NCBI GenBank assembly: GCA_031423155.1
Contig: JANPEZ010000049.1
Location: forward strand, 1 to 9,202
DNA from: JANPEZ01 sp031423155
GTDB lineage: Bacteria > Actinomycetota > UBA4738 > HRBIN12
Direction of reading: 5' to 3'
DNA length: 9,202 nucleotides
Shown here in pieces: positions 1 through 6,306 of this stretch. The position numbers were made by a program, and so were the translations under genes. The notes beneath the pieces were generated by a model that saw only the letters and a list, made by a program, of their open reading frames with translations, was not told the DNA's origin and did not search any database. Each line of letters begins with the position of its first letter. Within the stretch, counting starts at the first letter, position 1.

Positions 1-412
1 CTCGGCCAGGAGTTCGCCTTGCAGCCCCTTGGTTATCGCGCCCACCGGGAAGACATCGGCCATGCCGGCGGCCGCGGCTCTGTCGAGGATCTCTGCGACG
101 ACCGAGGAGTGGTCCGTCACCGGGTCGGTATTGGCCATGGAGGACACCGCCGTGTATCCGCCCAACGCCGCGGCGCGGGTACCGGTCTCGATCGTTTCTT
201 TGTGTTCGAAACCCGGCTCGCGAAGGTGAGTGTGCATGTCGACGAGTCCCGGCGAGAGCACCAGACCCGCACAGTCGATGACCTCGGCTCCGGCCGGATC
301 CAGCCCCTCGCCGAGAGCCGCGATCGAGGAGCCCTCTATCAGTACGTCGGCGACGCCGTCGCGCCCGGAGACGGGGTCAACGACTCGAGCCCCCGACAGC
401 GAGAACCTGGAT

Positions 413-420
<8 letters not shown>
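1..420 (-). CDS. pyrC: Dihydroorotase, N-terminal 140 residues (partial)
   Basis: Zinc amidohydrolase that cyclises N-carbamoyl-aspartate to dihydroorotate, the third step of UMP synthesis in the cytoplasm. Reading leftward from ATG at 420, the protein opens with the small beta-domain typical of the family (residues 1-58). It then has DMHTHLREPG at 61-70, holding metal ligands H63 and H65 and substrate arginine R67. The following HKETIETGTRAAALGGYT (73-90) and SMANTDP (94-100, substrate asparagine N97) are also typical of class I dihydroorotases, and the MANTDP form resembles actinobacterial proteins. The gene runs off the left edge with about 140 of the usual 420-430 residues present, so the carboxylated lysine and later histidine ligands cannot be seen. 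It starts inside the end of pyrB (8-base overlap) behind a strong AGGAGG (427-432) six bases from the ATG. Identity is secure. Whether the full protein is active cannot be judged from this part. Confidence 0.96.
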
Positions 421-1341
<921 letters not shown>

Positions 1342-1345
<4 letters not shown>

Positions 1346-1875
1346 GCGGCTCCCTCCACGGTCACGGAATCCTCGCCGTCCAGCTCGGTCACGGCCACGC
1401 TCACGACGTCCTCGCGGCTTGTGGGCAGGTTCTTTCCGACGAAGTCGGCTCGGATCGGAAGCTCCCGGTGGCCGCGGTCGACCAGCACCGCGAGCTGGAT
1501 CTGTCTCGGCCTTCCGAAATCCATCAGGGCGTCCATCGCGGCGCGTATCGTCCGCCCTGTGAAGAGCACGTCATCGACCAGAACGACGGTCTTGCCGGTG
1601 ATGTCGAAATCGACCTTGGTCTCGTGGACCTCGGGAGCTTCGGCCTTCATCCCGATGTCGTCACGGTAGAAGGTGATGTCAAGGACACCCACGGGTACCA
1701 CCGCACCTTCGATCCGAGCGATCTCGGCTGCGAGGCGACGCGCCAGGTGATCTCCGCGGTTCGCGATCCCAACCAAGGTGAGGCCCTCGGCGCCTCTGTC
1801 GCGTTCCAAGATCTCGTGGGCGATGCGGGTCAGAGCCCGGCGGATAGCGGCCTCATCCATGAGTTTGCCGCTCAT
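1342..1875 (-). CDS. pyrR: PyrR: pyr mRNA-binding regulator / uracil phosphoribosyltransferase
   Basis: PyrR proteins bind pyr mRNA when UMP is plentiful and lower expression of the pyrimidine genes; many also convert uracil and PRPP to UMP. The 177 residues have the type I phosphoribosyltransferase fold. The PRPP loop is VVLVDDVLFTGRT at 97-109. The family-specific LDITFYRDD is at 65-73, and LVDRGHRELP (131-140) followed by VGKNLPTS (146-153) is typical of PyrR rather than plain Upp. The ATG at 1875 is chosen because it fits the family N-terminus and overlaps by ATGA with the stop of a short upstream leader ORF. Its own ribosome site is poor (a GGGGG run about ten bases away). Directly upstream is an RNA element matching the known PyrR binding consensus, so the protein very likely controls its own operon. 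Whether it also has useful enzyme activity is not shown by sequence. Confidence 0.97.
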
Positions 1876-1925
1876 GAAAGAACGCCCCCACTGCCAGGCG
1901 TGAGGGCGCGCATGTCTTCGTACAT
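1872..1925 (-). CDS. Putative 17-residue pyr leader peptide (MYEDMRALTPGSGGVLS)
   Basis: This short ORF lies between the PyrR-binding hairpin and pyrR. Its ATG at 1925 has an excellent ribosome site (AAGGGAG, 1932-1938) six bases upstream, clearly better than anything in front of pyrR. Its TGA overlaps the pyrR ATG as ATGA, the same coupling seen at pyrR-pyrB. The peptide has no run of regulatory codons, so an amino-acid attenuation role is unlikely. I infer that it loads ribosomes onto the operon and that its translation start is the step PyrR blocks. The frame stays open further upstream, but longer starts would lie inside or before the RNA element and promoter. The alternative is that the ORF is chance and pyrR is initiated directly. 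Confidence 0.55.
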   Translation of the reverse strand: MYEDMRALTPGSGGVLS

Positions 1926-1934
1926 GTCCTGCTC

Positions 1935-1966
1935 CCTTCCCGGCCTCACCGGACCGGACTTAAAGG
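1935..1966 (-). promoter_or_regulatory. PyrR-binding RNA hairpin in the pyr leader
   Basis: In mRNA sense the segment folds into a two-part stem. CCUUU (1966-1962) pairs with GAAGG (1939-1935). Four unpaired bases AAGU follow on the 5' side. CCGG then pairs with CCGG, a U bulges out, and CC pairs with GG, closing a GGUGA loop. The core UCCGGUGAGGC at 1953-1943 matches the known PyrR recognition consensus UCCNGNGAGGY at every position. The lower-stem, internal-bulge, upper-stem layout is that of the Bacillus binding loops. The 3' arm GAAGG overlaps the ribosome site of the leader ORF, so folding or PyrR binding would hide it. No terminator hairpin with a U run follows before pyrR, which favours translational control, as known from Mycobacterium smegmatis, over attenuation. 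Confidence 0.85.
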
Positions 1967-1981
1967 TGATGAGCTGTTGCG

Positions 1982-1987
1982 AGGATA
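1982..1987 (-). promoter_or_regulatory. Likely pyr operon -10 box (TATCCT)
   Basis: TATCCT matches TATAAT at four of six positions, including the key first TA and last T. Start of transcription would fall near 1975, giving a leader that begins just before the PyrR hairpin and reaches the leader ORF after about 50 bases. No convincing -35 hexamer is visible. It is supported mainly by its position. Confidence 0.4.
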
Positions 1988-2013
1988 CAGCACACCGGCC
2001 GACGCGACCGGGC

Positions 2014-2025
2014 CTCAGGGCTGAG
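2014..2025. other. Short inverted repeat CTCAG-GG-CTGAG between divergent promoters
   Basis: A five-base inverted repeat with a two-base centre lies between the pyr and tatA -10 boxes, over the place where both -35 regions would fall. It could be a small operator, but five-base arms also occur by chance in GC-rich DNA. Confidence 0.2.
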
Positions 2026-2033
2026 CCGTGGGC

Positions 2034-2039
2034 TACACT
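2034..2039 (+). promoter_or_regulatory. Likely tatA -10 box (TACACT)
   Basis: TACACT fits the actinobacterial TANNNT pattern and lies 29 bases before the tatA ATG, giving a leader of about 23 bases that contains the ribosome site AGGAAGG (2055-2061). No clear -35 box is seen. Confidence 0.45.
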
Positions 2040-2068
2040 GGGCGAGTCTCGATCAGGAAGGTGACGCA

Positions 2069-2251
2069 ATGCCAGAGTGGGGAATCGTAGGGATCATCGC
2101 TCTCGTAGTGATCTTCGGCGCAAGCAAGCTTCCTGAGATCGCCCGAGCCGTGGGCCGGTCCTCCGGCGAGTTCAAGAAGGGCCTGAAAGAGGGCGACATC
2201 GAGGAGAAGCCTGCGGCTAAGCCTGCCGACCCGGACCCCTCGGCCGAGTAA
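2069..2251 (+). CDS. tatA: Sec-independent translocase subunit TatA
   Basis: TatA forms the oligomeric membrane part of the twin-arginine pathway, which exports folded proteins with TatBC or TatC. The 60-residue protein has one membrane segment at about 4-17. The FG hinge follows at 16-17, then the amphipathic helix beginning KLPEIARAVG (20-29) with EFKKGLKEG at 34-42, and a short acidic, proline-rich tail. It is at the short end for the family, but TatA tails vary widely. The ATG has AGGAAGG six bases upstream. It is the only plus-strand gene here, with its own promoter and no tatC or tatB beside it, so partners must lie elsewhere. Its stop is nine bases from the stop of convergent nusB. No proper terminator is visible in that gap, only a loose GCCGAG/CTCGGC pairing (2243-2248 with 2267-2272). 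TatE or TatB is possible by sequence, but the FG hinge and short tail favour TatA. Confidence 0.93.
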   Translation: MPEWGIVGIIALVVIFGASKLPEIARAVGRSSGEFKKGLKEGDIEEKPAAKPADPDPSAE

Positions 2252-2260
2252 CCGACGGCA

Positions 2261-2668
2261 CTACCTCTCGGCTTCGAGTTCGCGAGACAGCTTCCCAAGT
2301 ATCCCGTTGACGAACCCACGGGATTCATCCGAGGACAGTTCGGCTGCCGCCTCGACCGCCTCGCTGATGGCTGCGGAGGCCGGCACATCCGGGCGGTGTA
2401 GCAACTCGAATACCGCGATACGAAGGATCGTCCTGTCCAGTGCGGCCATCCGGGCCACCGTCCAATCCTGAGCGTGCGACTCCAAAACCTGGTCGATCCC
2501 TTCCAGATGGCCTACCACACCCTGGATGAGTTCGGCAGTGAAGGCGGCCACCTCACGATCATCCATCGAGGACCAGTCGGCTAGCACCAGTAGTGGATCC
2601 GCACCCGTTATGTCGGCTTGATACAAGATGTCGATGGCCGTGCGCCTGTCCGCCCTGCGGGTGCTCAC
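2261..2668 (-). CDS. nusB: Transcription antitermination factor NusB
   Basis: NusB binds boxA RNA with S10 (NusE) and supports antitermination on rRNA operons and 30S assembly. The 135-residue all-helical protein carries the family marks in order: RRTAIDILYQAD near the N-terminus (8-19), the conserved RMAALDRTILRIAVFELL (73-90), DVPASAAISEAVE (94-106) and the C-terminal FVNGILGKL (119-127). The GTG at 2668 is used because it precedes the usual RR-containing N-terminus and lies four bases after the efp stop. There is no strong ribosome site, so initiation probably depends on ribosomes finishing efp. The efp-nusB pairing is common in bacteria. Downstream the next gene is tatA on the other strand, so the transcript should end here, although no U-tract terminator is seen. 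Confidence 0.96.
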   Translation of the reverse strand: MSTRRADRRTAIDILYQADITGADPLLVLADWSSMDDREVAAFTAELIQGVVGHLEGIDQVLESHAQDWTVARMAALDRTILRIAVFELLHRPDVPASAAISEAVEAAAELSSDESRGFVNGILGKLSRELEAER

Positions 2669-2672
2669 ACCG

Positions 2673-3236
2673 CTACTTCACGCGCTCGATGTAATCGCCC
2701 GAACGGGTGTCGACCTTGAGCTTGTCGCCCTCCTCCACGAAGAGCGGCACCTGCACCACGAGGCCGGTCTCCAGGGTCGCCGGCTTCAGGGCGCCGCTAA
2801 CCCGGTCCCCCTTGACCCCCGGGTCGCACTTGGTGACGCTCAAGACCACAGAGGCGGCGAGGTCGGATGTGATGGGTGTTCCCTCGTGCAGTGTGATCTG
2901 AGCCTCGGCGCCCTCGACGAGGTAGTCCTTGCCTGCCCCGATCACCTGGGCGGGAACGTGGGTCTGTTCGTAGGTCCCAAGATCCATGAACACGAAGTCG
3001 GAGCCGTCCGAGTACAGGTACTGCATGTCCCTGCGCTCGACGATGGCCAGCCCCACCTTCACTCCCGCGTTGAAGGTCTTCTCCAGCACGGCGCCGGTCT
3101 TGACGTTCCGCAGCTTGGAGCGGACGAATGCCCCGCCCTTGCCGGGCTTGACATGCTGGAACTCGATTATCTGCATCAAGACACCGTCCAGATCCAGGGT
3201 CATGCCGTTCTTGAAATCGTTCGTCGAAACGCTCAA
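2673..3236 (-). CDS. efp: Translation elongation factor P
   Basis: EF-P binds between the P and E sites of the ribosome and relieves stalling at consecutive prolines. The 187 residues cover the three-domain EF-P. The KOW-like domain I has the KPGKGGAF loop (30-37), whose tip lysine K33 corresponds to the modified K34 of Escherichia coli. The two OB domains follow, ending with the signature DPGVKGD (138-144), GALKPATLETG (148-158) and the terminal KVDTRSGDYIERVK. The glycine after the loop lysine and glycine resembles actinobacterial proteins thought to work without modification, and no epmA, epmB or earP gene is seen here. The start is TTG at 3236: it is preceded by AAGGAG nine bases upstream, an in-frame TAG lies two codons before it, and the next ATG would remove conserved residues. 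Confidence 0.97.
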   Translation of the reverse strand: MSVSTNDFKNGMTLDLDGVLMQIIEFQHVKPGKGGAFVRSKLRNVKTGAVLEKTFNAGVKVGLAIVERRDMQYLYSDGSDFVFMDLGTYEQTHVPAQVIGAGKDYLVEGAEAQITLHEGTPITSDLAASVVLSVTKCDPGVKGDRVSGALKPATLETGLVVQVPLFVEEGDKLKVDTRSGDYIERVK

Positions 3237-3245
3237 GCGCTATGG

Positions 3246-3251
3246 CTCCTT
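3246..3251 (-). promoter_or_regulatory. Ribosome binding site AAGGAG deciding the efp TTG start
   Basis: AAGGAG sits nine bases before TTG 3236 and overlaps the stop codon of the upstream peptidase gene (3250-3252). No ATG or GTG lies at a suitable distance in this frame. Confidence 0.75.
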
Positions 3252-4323
3252 ACAGTTCGATTAGTTCCTTGGTCGATGAAGGGATAACGCGCCCGCCCTC
3301 TGCGGTGACGTGCACCATATCCTCGATCCTTACTCCGCCGAGGCCAGGTACGTAGATGCCGGGCTCGACCGTGACCACCGTGTCCGACGGAAGCACGTCA
3401 TCGGAGGTCTTGGAGACACGTGGGCCCTCGTGGATCTCAAGACCCACACCGTGGCCCAGGCCGTGGGAGAACCCCTCTCCGTAGCCGGCATCCTCGATCA
3501 CCTTTCGGGCGGCGGCATCGACCGCACCGCCGGAGACACCGGCTCTGACGGCGTCGACCCCCGCCTGCTGGGCCTCCTGCACGATGTTGTAGATCTTCAC
3601 AAGTTCGGGGGCTGGCGTTCCGAACGCGACCGTCCTGGTCATGTCGGCGTGGTAGCCGGCCCAGAGCGCTCCGAAGTCGAGCTTGACTATGTCGCCGTCC
3701 TCCAGCGCCCTGTAGGTGGGCTCGTGATGTGGCTCGGCGGAGTTCTCTCCGAACGCGGCGATCGAGTCGAAGGCCAGGCCGTCGGCGCCGGCAGCCTTCA
3801 TCAGCCGTTCCAGCTCCTGCGCGACCTGACGCTCAGTTACGCCGACCGCCAGTTTGTCCAAGATCTCATCGAAGGCCTGGTCGGTCGCCGCCTGAGCCTC
3901 CTCAAGATGGGAGAGCTCCTCCGGCTCCTTGATCCACCGCAGCCGATCCACGGCATCGTCCGCCGGCAACAGTTCCACGCCATCGAGCTTCGCGGTCAGA
4001 TCCGCGTGCTCCTTGACCGTCATGCCGGCGGATTCGAACGCGAGCCGGCGCACCCCCAGACCCTGGCATGCATCACGGAGAGATGCGGCGAAGCCCACCG
4101 GATATGTGACTCGTTCCATGCCCGACACCTCTCGGCGCGCCTGCTCCGTGTAACGACCATCGGTCAGGAAGACCTGGCCCGCGTCACCTATCAGCGCCTG
4201 GCCGTTCGAGCCCGTGAATCCCGTCAGATAGCGAACGTTCGGGAGCCTCGTCACCACGAATGCATCTGCCCCGAGTTCGGGCAGCATCTGTAGCAGTTTC
4301 GACCTTCTCAGTCCGTTATCCAA
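3250..4323 (-). CDS. M24 family Xaa-Pro peptidase (aminopeptidase P / prolidase type)
   Basis: Metallopeptidase expected to remove N-terminal residues before proline or to split Xaa-Pro dipeptides in the cytoplasm. The 357 residues hold a creatinase-type N-terminal domain (about 5-130, with LPNVRYLTGFTGSNG at 27-41) and a pita-bread catalytic domain. All five metal ligands are visible: D216 in KLDFGA, D227 in HADMTRT, H291 in GHGVGLEIHEGP, E320 in VEPGIYVPG and E334 in VRIEDMV; the supporting histidines at 199-200 and H298 are also present. The TTG at 4323 is chosen because GGAGG lies seven bases upstream and the N-terminus then matches the family length; the next ATG (4287) lacks a well-spaced site. 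It overlaps aroQ by 16 bases. Position before efp is a common arrangement. Sequence alone does not separate PepP from PepQ activity, so no symbol is given. Confidence 0.92.
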   Translation of the reverse strand: MDNGLRRSKLLQMLPELGADAFVVTRLPNVRYLTGFTGSNGQALIGDAGQVFLTDGRYTEQARREVSGMERVTYPVGFAASLRDACQGLGVRRLAFESAGMTVKEHADLTAKLDGVELLPADDAVDRLRWIKEPEELSHLEEAQAATDQAFDEILDKLAVGVTERQVAQELERLMKAAGADGLAFDSIAAFGENSAEPHHEPTYRALEDGDIVKLDFGALWAGYHADMTRTVAFGTPAPELVKIYNIVQEAQQAGVDAVRAGVSGGAVDAAARKVIEDAGYGEGFSHGLGHGVGLEIHEGPRVSKTSDDVLPSDTVVTVEPGIYVPGLGGVRIEDMVHVTAEGGRVIPSSTKELIEL

Positions 4324-4736
4324 TCGAGGGCCTCCAGCGCCAGATGATAGCCACCGGCACCCAAGCCGATGATGGACGCCCGGCAGACTTCCGCGATCAC
4401 CGAGTGACGGCGGAACCCTTCGCGGGCATGGATGTTCGTCATGTGAACCTCGATCACGGGCAAGCCGCAGCCTTCGACGGCGTCCCTGAGCGAGTACGCG
4501 TAGTGGGTCAGGGCACCGGCATTGAGAACGATCGCTCCGAACCCCTCCCCGGCCGCACCCAGGAGCCACCCGACGAGATCGCCCTCGTGGTCGGACTGAC
4601 GCCAGGTGATCTCGTGACCCGCACCGCGGCTGGCGACCTCGCCCATGATCTCTTCGAGGGTTGCGGTGCCGTACTTCTCGGGCTCTCGCCCACCCAGGGC
4701 GCCCAGGTTCGGACCGAACAGGTAGAGCACCTTCAT
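4308..4736 (-). CDS. aroQ: Type II 3-dehydroquinate dehydratase
   Basis: Dodecameric flavodoxin-like enzyme that dehydrates 3-dehydroquinate to 3-dehydroshikimate. At 142 residues it has the normal type II length. GPNLGALGGREPEKYG (8-23) supplies the lid residues R17 and catalytic Y22. QSDHEG (47-52) is the strand following the lid, LNAGALTH (71-78) forms the substrate pocket, EVH (96-98) holds catalytic H98, and NIHAREGFRRHS (101-112) contains R105. QSD and LNAG-LTH are also the forms in the Mycobacterium tuberculosis enzyme, unlike the QSN and NPGAYTH found in many others. The ATG at 4736 overlaps the aroB stop as ATGA and has GGGAG seven bases upstream; longer frames upstream are only aroB in another frame. 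The gene sits in pathway company with aroB, aroK and aroC. Confidence 0.96.
   Translation of the reverse strand: MKVLYLFGPNLGALGGREPEKYGTATLEEIMGEVASRGAGHEITWRQSDHEGDLVGWLLGAAGEGFGAIVLNAGALTHYAYSLRDAVEGCGLPVIEVHMTNIHAREGFRRHSVIAEVCRASIIGLGAGGYHLALEALDWITD
4331..4335 (-). promoter_or_regulatory. Ribosome binding site GGAGG inside aroQ for the peptidase gene
   Basis: GGAGG is seven bases from TTG 4323 and lies within the last codons of aroQ. It supports re-initiation across the 16-base overlap. Confidence 0.65.
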
Positions 4737-5821
4737 CCCGCCGCTCCCATCTCTTCCAAGATCTCCCGGATCATGGCTTCCTCGACGCCCTCGATGATCC
4801 GAGGGCGACCTACATCTTCCAGGAGAACGAATCGGACCCCGCCGTGCCATTTCTTGTCGAGCTTGAGCGATGCCAGTATCTCCTCCGCGGCAGGGACCGC
4901 CCCTTTCGTTTCCAGACCGAGTGAGGCCAGGAGCCGCACGGTTCTGCCGGTCAGCCCCTGGCCGCTCAGACCCAACTCCTCAGAGAGCCGGGCGGCGAAG
5001 ACCATCCCCGTACAGATGGCCTCCCCGTGAGTGATCCCCTGAAAGGCTTCGAGCCTCTCAAGGGCATGACCGAGCGTGTGACCGTAGTTCAAGATCAGGC
5101 GTCTTCCGGTGTCCTTCTCGTCCTCGACGACTGCTGAGACCTTGGCCCGAACGCACCGGACCACGAGTCGCTCCAGTGCGACCGGGTCGCGGGCGAGCAC
5201 AGGCCCGGGGTCGGTCTCCAGTTCCTCGAGTAACTCCAGGTCCATGGACAACGCGTACTTGGCTACCTCCGCTAGCCCCGAGCGGAAGTCGCGATCGGGA
5301 AGGCTTCCGAGCGTGTCGACATCGGCGAGAACGGCCCTGGGCTGAGAGAAGACCCCGATCAGGTTCTTGCCCTCGGGAAGGTTCACCGCCGTCTTTCCTC
5401 CTATCGCGGCATCCACCTGACCGGTCAAGGTCGTGGGGGCGGCAACGTACGGCACCCCGCGCATGTAGGTGGCGGCCACGAATCCCGCAAGGTCTCCTAC
5501 GGCACCTCCTCCGAGTCCGATGATCAGGTCGTCCCGGTGGGCCTCCTGGATCGCGAGCTGGTGCAACATCGCGCCGTAGACCTGGAGGGACTTCGCCTCT
5601 TCGCCTCGGGGCGCTCCGAGGAGCACAGGCGAGAGACCACGCGCGCGAAGGCCTTCGGCCAGCGGTTCGAACCAAAGGTCCGAGACGACCCGGTCGGCCA
5701 CGACGAAGGCGCGTTCAGCTTTGGGTAGCTCGGGAAGGTGTTCGGCGACATCGAGCAGCACACCGGTGCCGATCACGACCTCGTACGAGTGCCCGGGGAT
5801 CGGCACACTCACGCGGACCAA
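4733..5821 (-). CDS. aroB: 3-dehydroquinate synthase
   Basis: NAD- and zinc-dependent enzyme converting DAHP to 3-dehydroquinate, the second step of the shikimate pathway. From the chosen start it has 362 residues, the usual size. The nucleotide-binding GLGGGAVGDLAGF is at 102-114. PTTLTGQVDAAIGGKTAVN (129-147) is the conserved substrate region, and GKNLIG follows at 151-156. The zinc ligands are E185 (GLAEVAKY), H248 (NYGHTLGHALE) and H265 (THGEA); H252 also lies in the motif. The TTG at 5821 is preferred because AGGAGG (5829-5834) lies exactly seven bases upstream; GTG at 5812, which would share GTGA with the aroK stop, is a fair alternative only three codons shorter. It overlaps aroK by 13 bases and aroQ by ATGA. 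The much longer open frame upstream of 5821 is a shadow of aroK. Confidence 0.95.
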   Translation of the reverse strand: MVRVSVPIPGHSYEVVIGTGVLLDVAEHLPELPKAERAFVVADRVVSDLWFEPLAEGLRARGLSPVLLGAPRGEEAKSLQVYGAMLHQLAIQEAHRDDLIIGLGGGAVGDLAGFVAATYMRGVPYVAAPTTLTGQVDAAIGGKTAVNLPEGKNLIGVFSQPRAVLADVDTLGSLPDRDFRSGLAEVAKYALSMDLELLEELETDPGPVLARDPVALERLVVRCVRAKVSAVVEDEKDTGRRLILNYGHTLGHALERLEAFQGITHGEAICTGMVFAARLSEELGLSGQGLTGRTVRLLASLGLETKGAVPAAEEILASLKLDKKWHGGVRFVLLEDVGRPRIIEGVEEAMIREILEEMGAAG

Positions 5822-6306
5822 CGCAGCTCCTCCTCGATCGCACCGGCGACTTCCCCGGGCGATCCGCTCCCGTCGACGACGTGGGCCGCGAACTCCCTGT
5901 AGAGGGGCTCCCGCTGCTCCAGGAGTCGCGCGAGCGCTCCGTCGTCGCGGATCAAAGGGCGATCGGCGCCGGGGCGGACCCTGCCGCTCAGTACCTCCAG
6001 TGGAACATCTAGGTAGACGGCGGTGCCGGTGGCTCGAAGCGTCATCCGGTTGGCGGGCTCCAGCACCACCCCGCCTCCGCACGCCACCACCGAGGGGTCC
6101 TGAGAGCTGGCACCTACCAGGGCTTCGGCCTCCAGTGCCCGGAAGGCCTCCTCCCCGTTGGCGGCGAAGATCTCGGCGACGCTCATCCCGGTCTCGCGTT
6201 CGATCTTCAAGTCCAGATCGACGAAGGGAACGCCGAGGCGCCCCGCCAGTTCGCGCCCGACCACGGACTTGCCGGAACCGGGCATCCCAACGAGGTAGAT
6301 GATCAC
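5809..6306 (-). CDS. aroK: Shikimate kinase
   Basis: Phosphorylates shikimate at the 3-hydroxyl with ATP. The 165 residues show the P-loop GMPGSGKS (7-14), the DLD pair with substrate aspartate D32, and substrate arginine R56 in EEAFRALE. The Walker B-like CGGG is at 76-79, R116 in the lid motif ADRPL, and R132 in QREPLYRE. Every shikimate-binding residue known from the Mycobacterium enzyme has a counterpart. The GTG at 6306 gives a start directly before the first beta-strand. It shares GTGA with the aroC stop and has GGAGG about four bases upstream. There is no fusion to AroB, although the two genes overlap by 13 bases. Confidence 0.96.
   Translation of the reverse strand: MIIYLVGMPGSGKSVVGRELAGRLGVPFVDLDLKIERETGMSVAEIFAANGEEAFRALEAEALVGASSQDPSVVACGGGVVLEPANRMTLRATGTAVYLDVPLEVLSGRVRPGADRPLIRDDGALARLLEQREPLYREFAAHVVDGSGSPGEVAGAIEEELRWSA
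5829..5834 (-). promoter_or_regulatory. Ribosome binding site AGGAGG deciding the aroB start
   Basis: AGGAGG is formed by the run of glutamate codons near the end of aroK and lies seven bases before TTG 5821. It is sixteen bases from the alternative GTG 5812, which is too far for good initiation. Confidence 0.55.

Noticed and set aside
1872..2069. A 65-codon ORF covering the whole pyr leader region
   Set aside because: Its start would lie upstream of the predicted pyr promoter and run through the PyrR hairpin; only the last 17 codons have a ribosome site.
2239..2272. Possible bidirectional terminator between tatA and nusB (CTCGGCCGAG palindrome and GCCGAG/CTCGGC arms)
   Set aside because: The longer pairing has six-base arms with an 18-base loop and no U run on either side, and it lies mostly in coding sequence.
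3310..4293. Long plus-strand open frame (327 codons) opposite the M24 peptidase
   Set aside because: It is antisense to a gene with all five metal ligands intact, shows no family motif and reflects GC-rich codon bias.
5822..6082. N-terminal extension of the aroB frame with Arg-rich sequence
   Set aside because: It is the shadow of aroK in another frame; the extension is low-complexity and unlike any AroB N-terminus.
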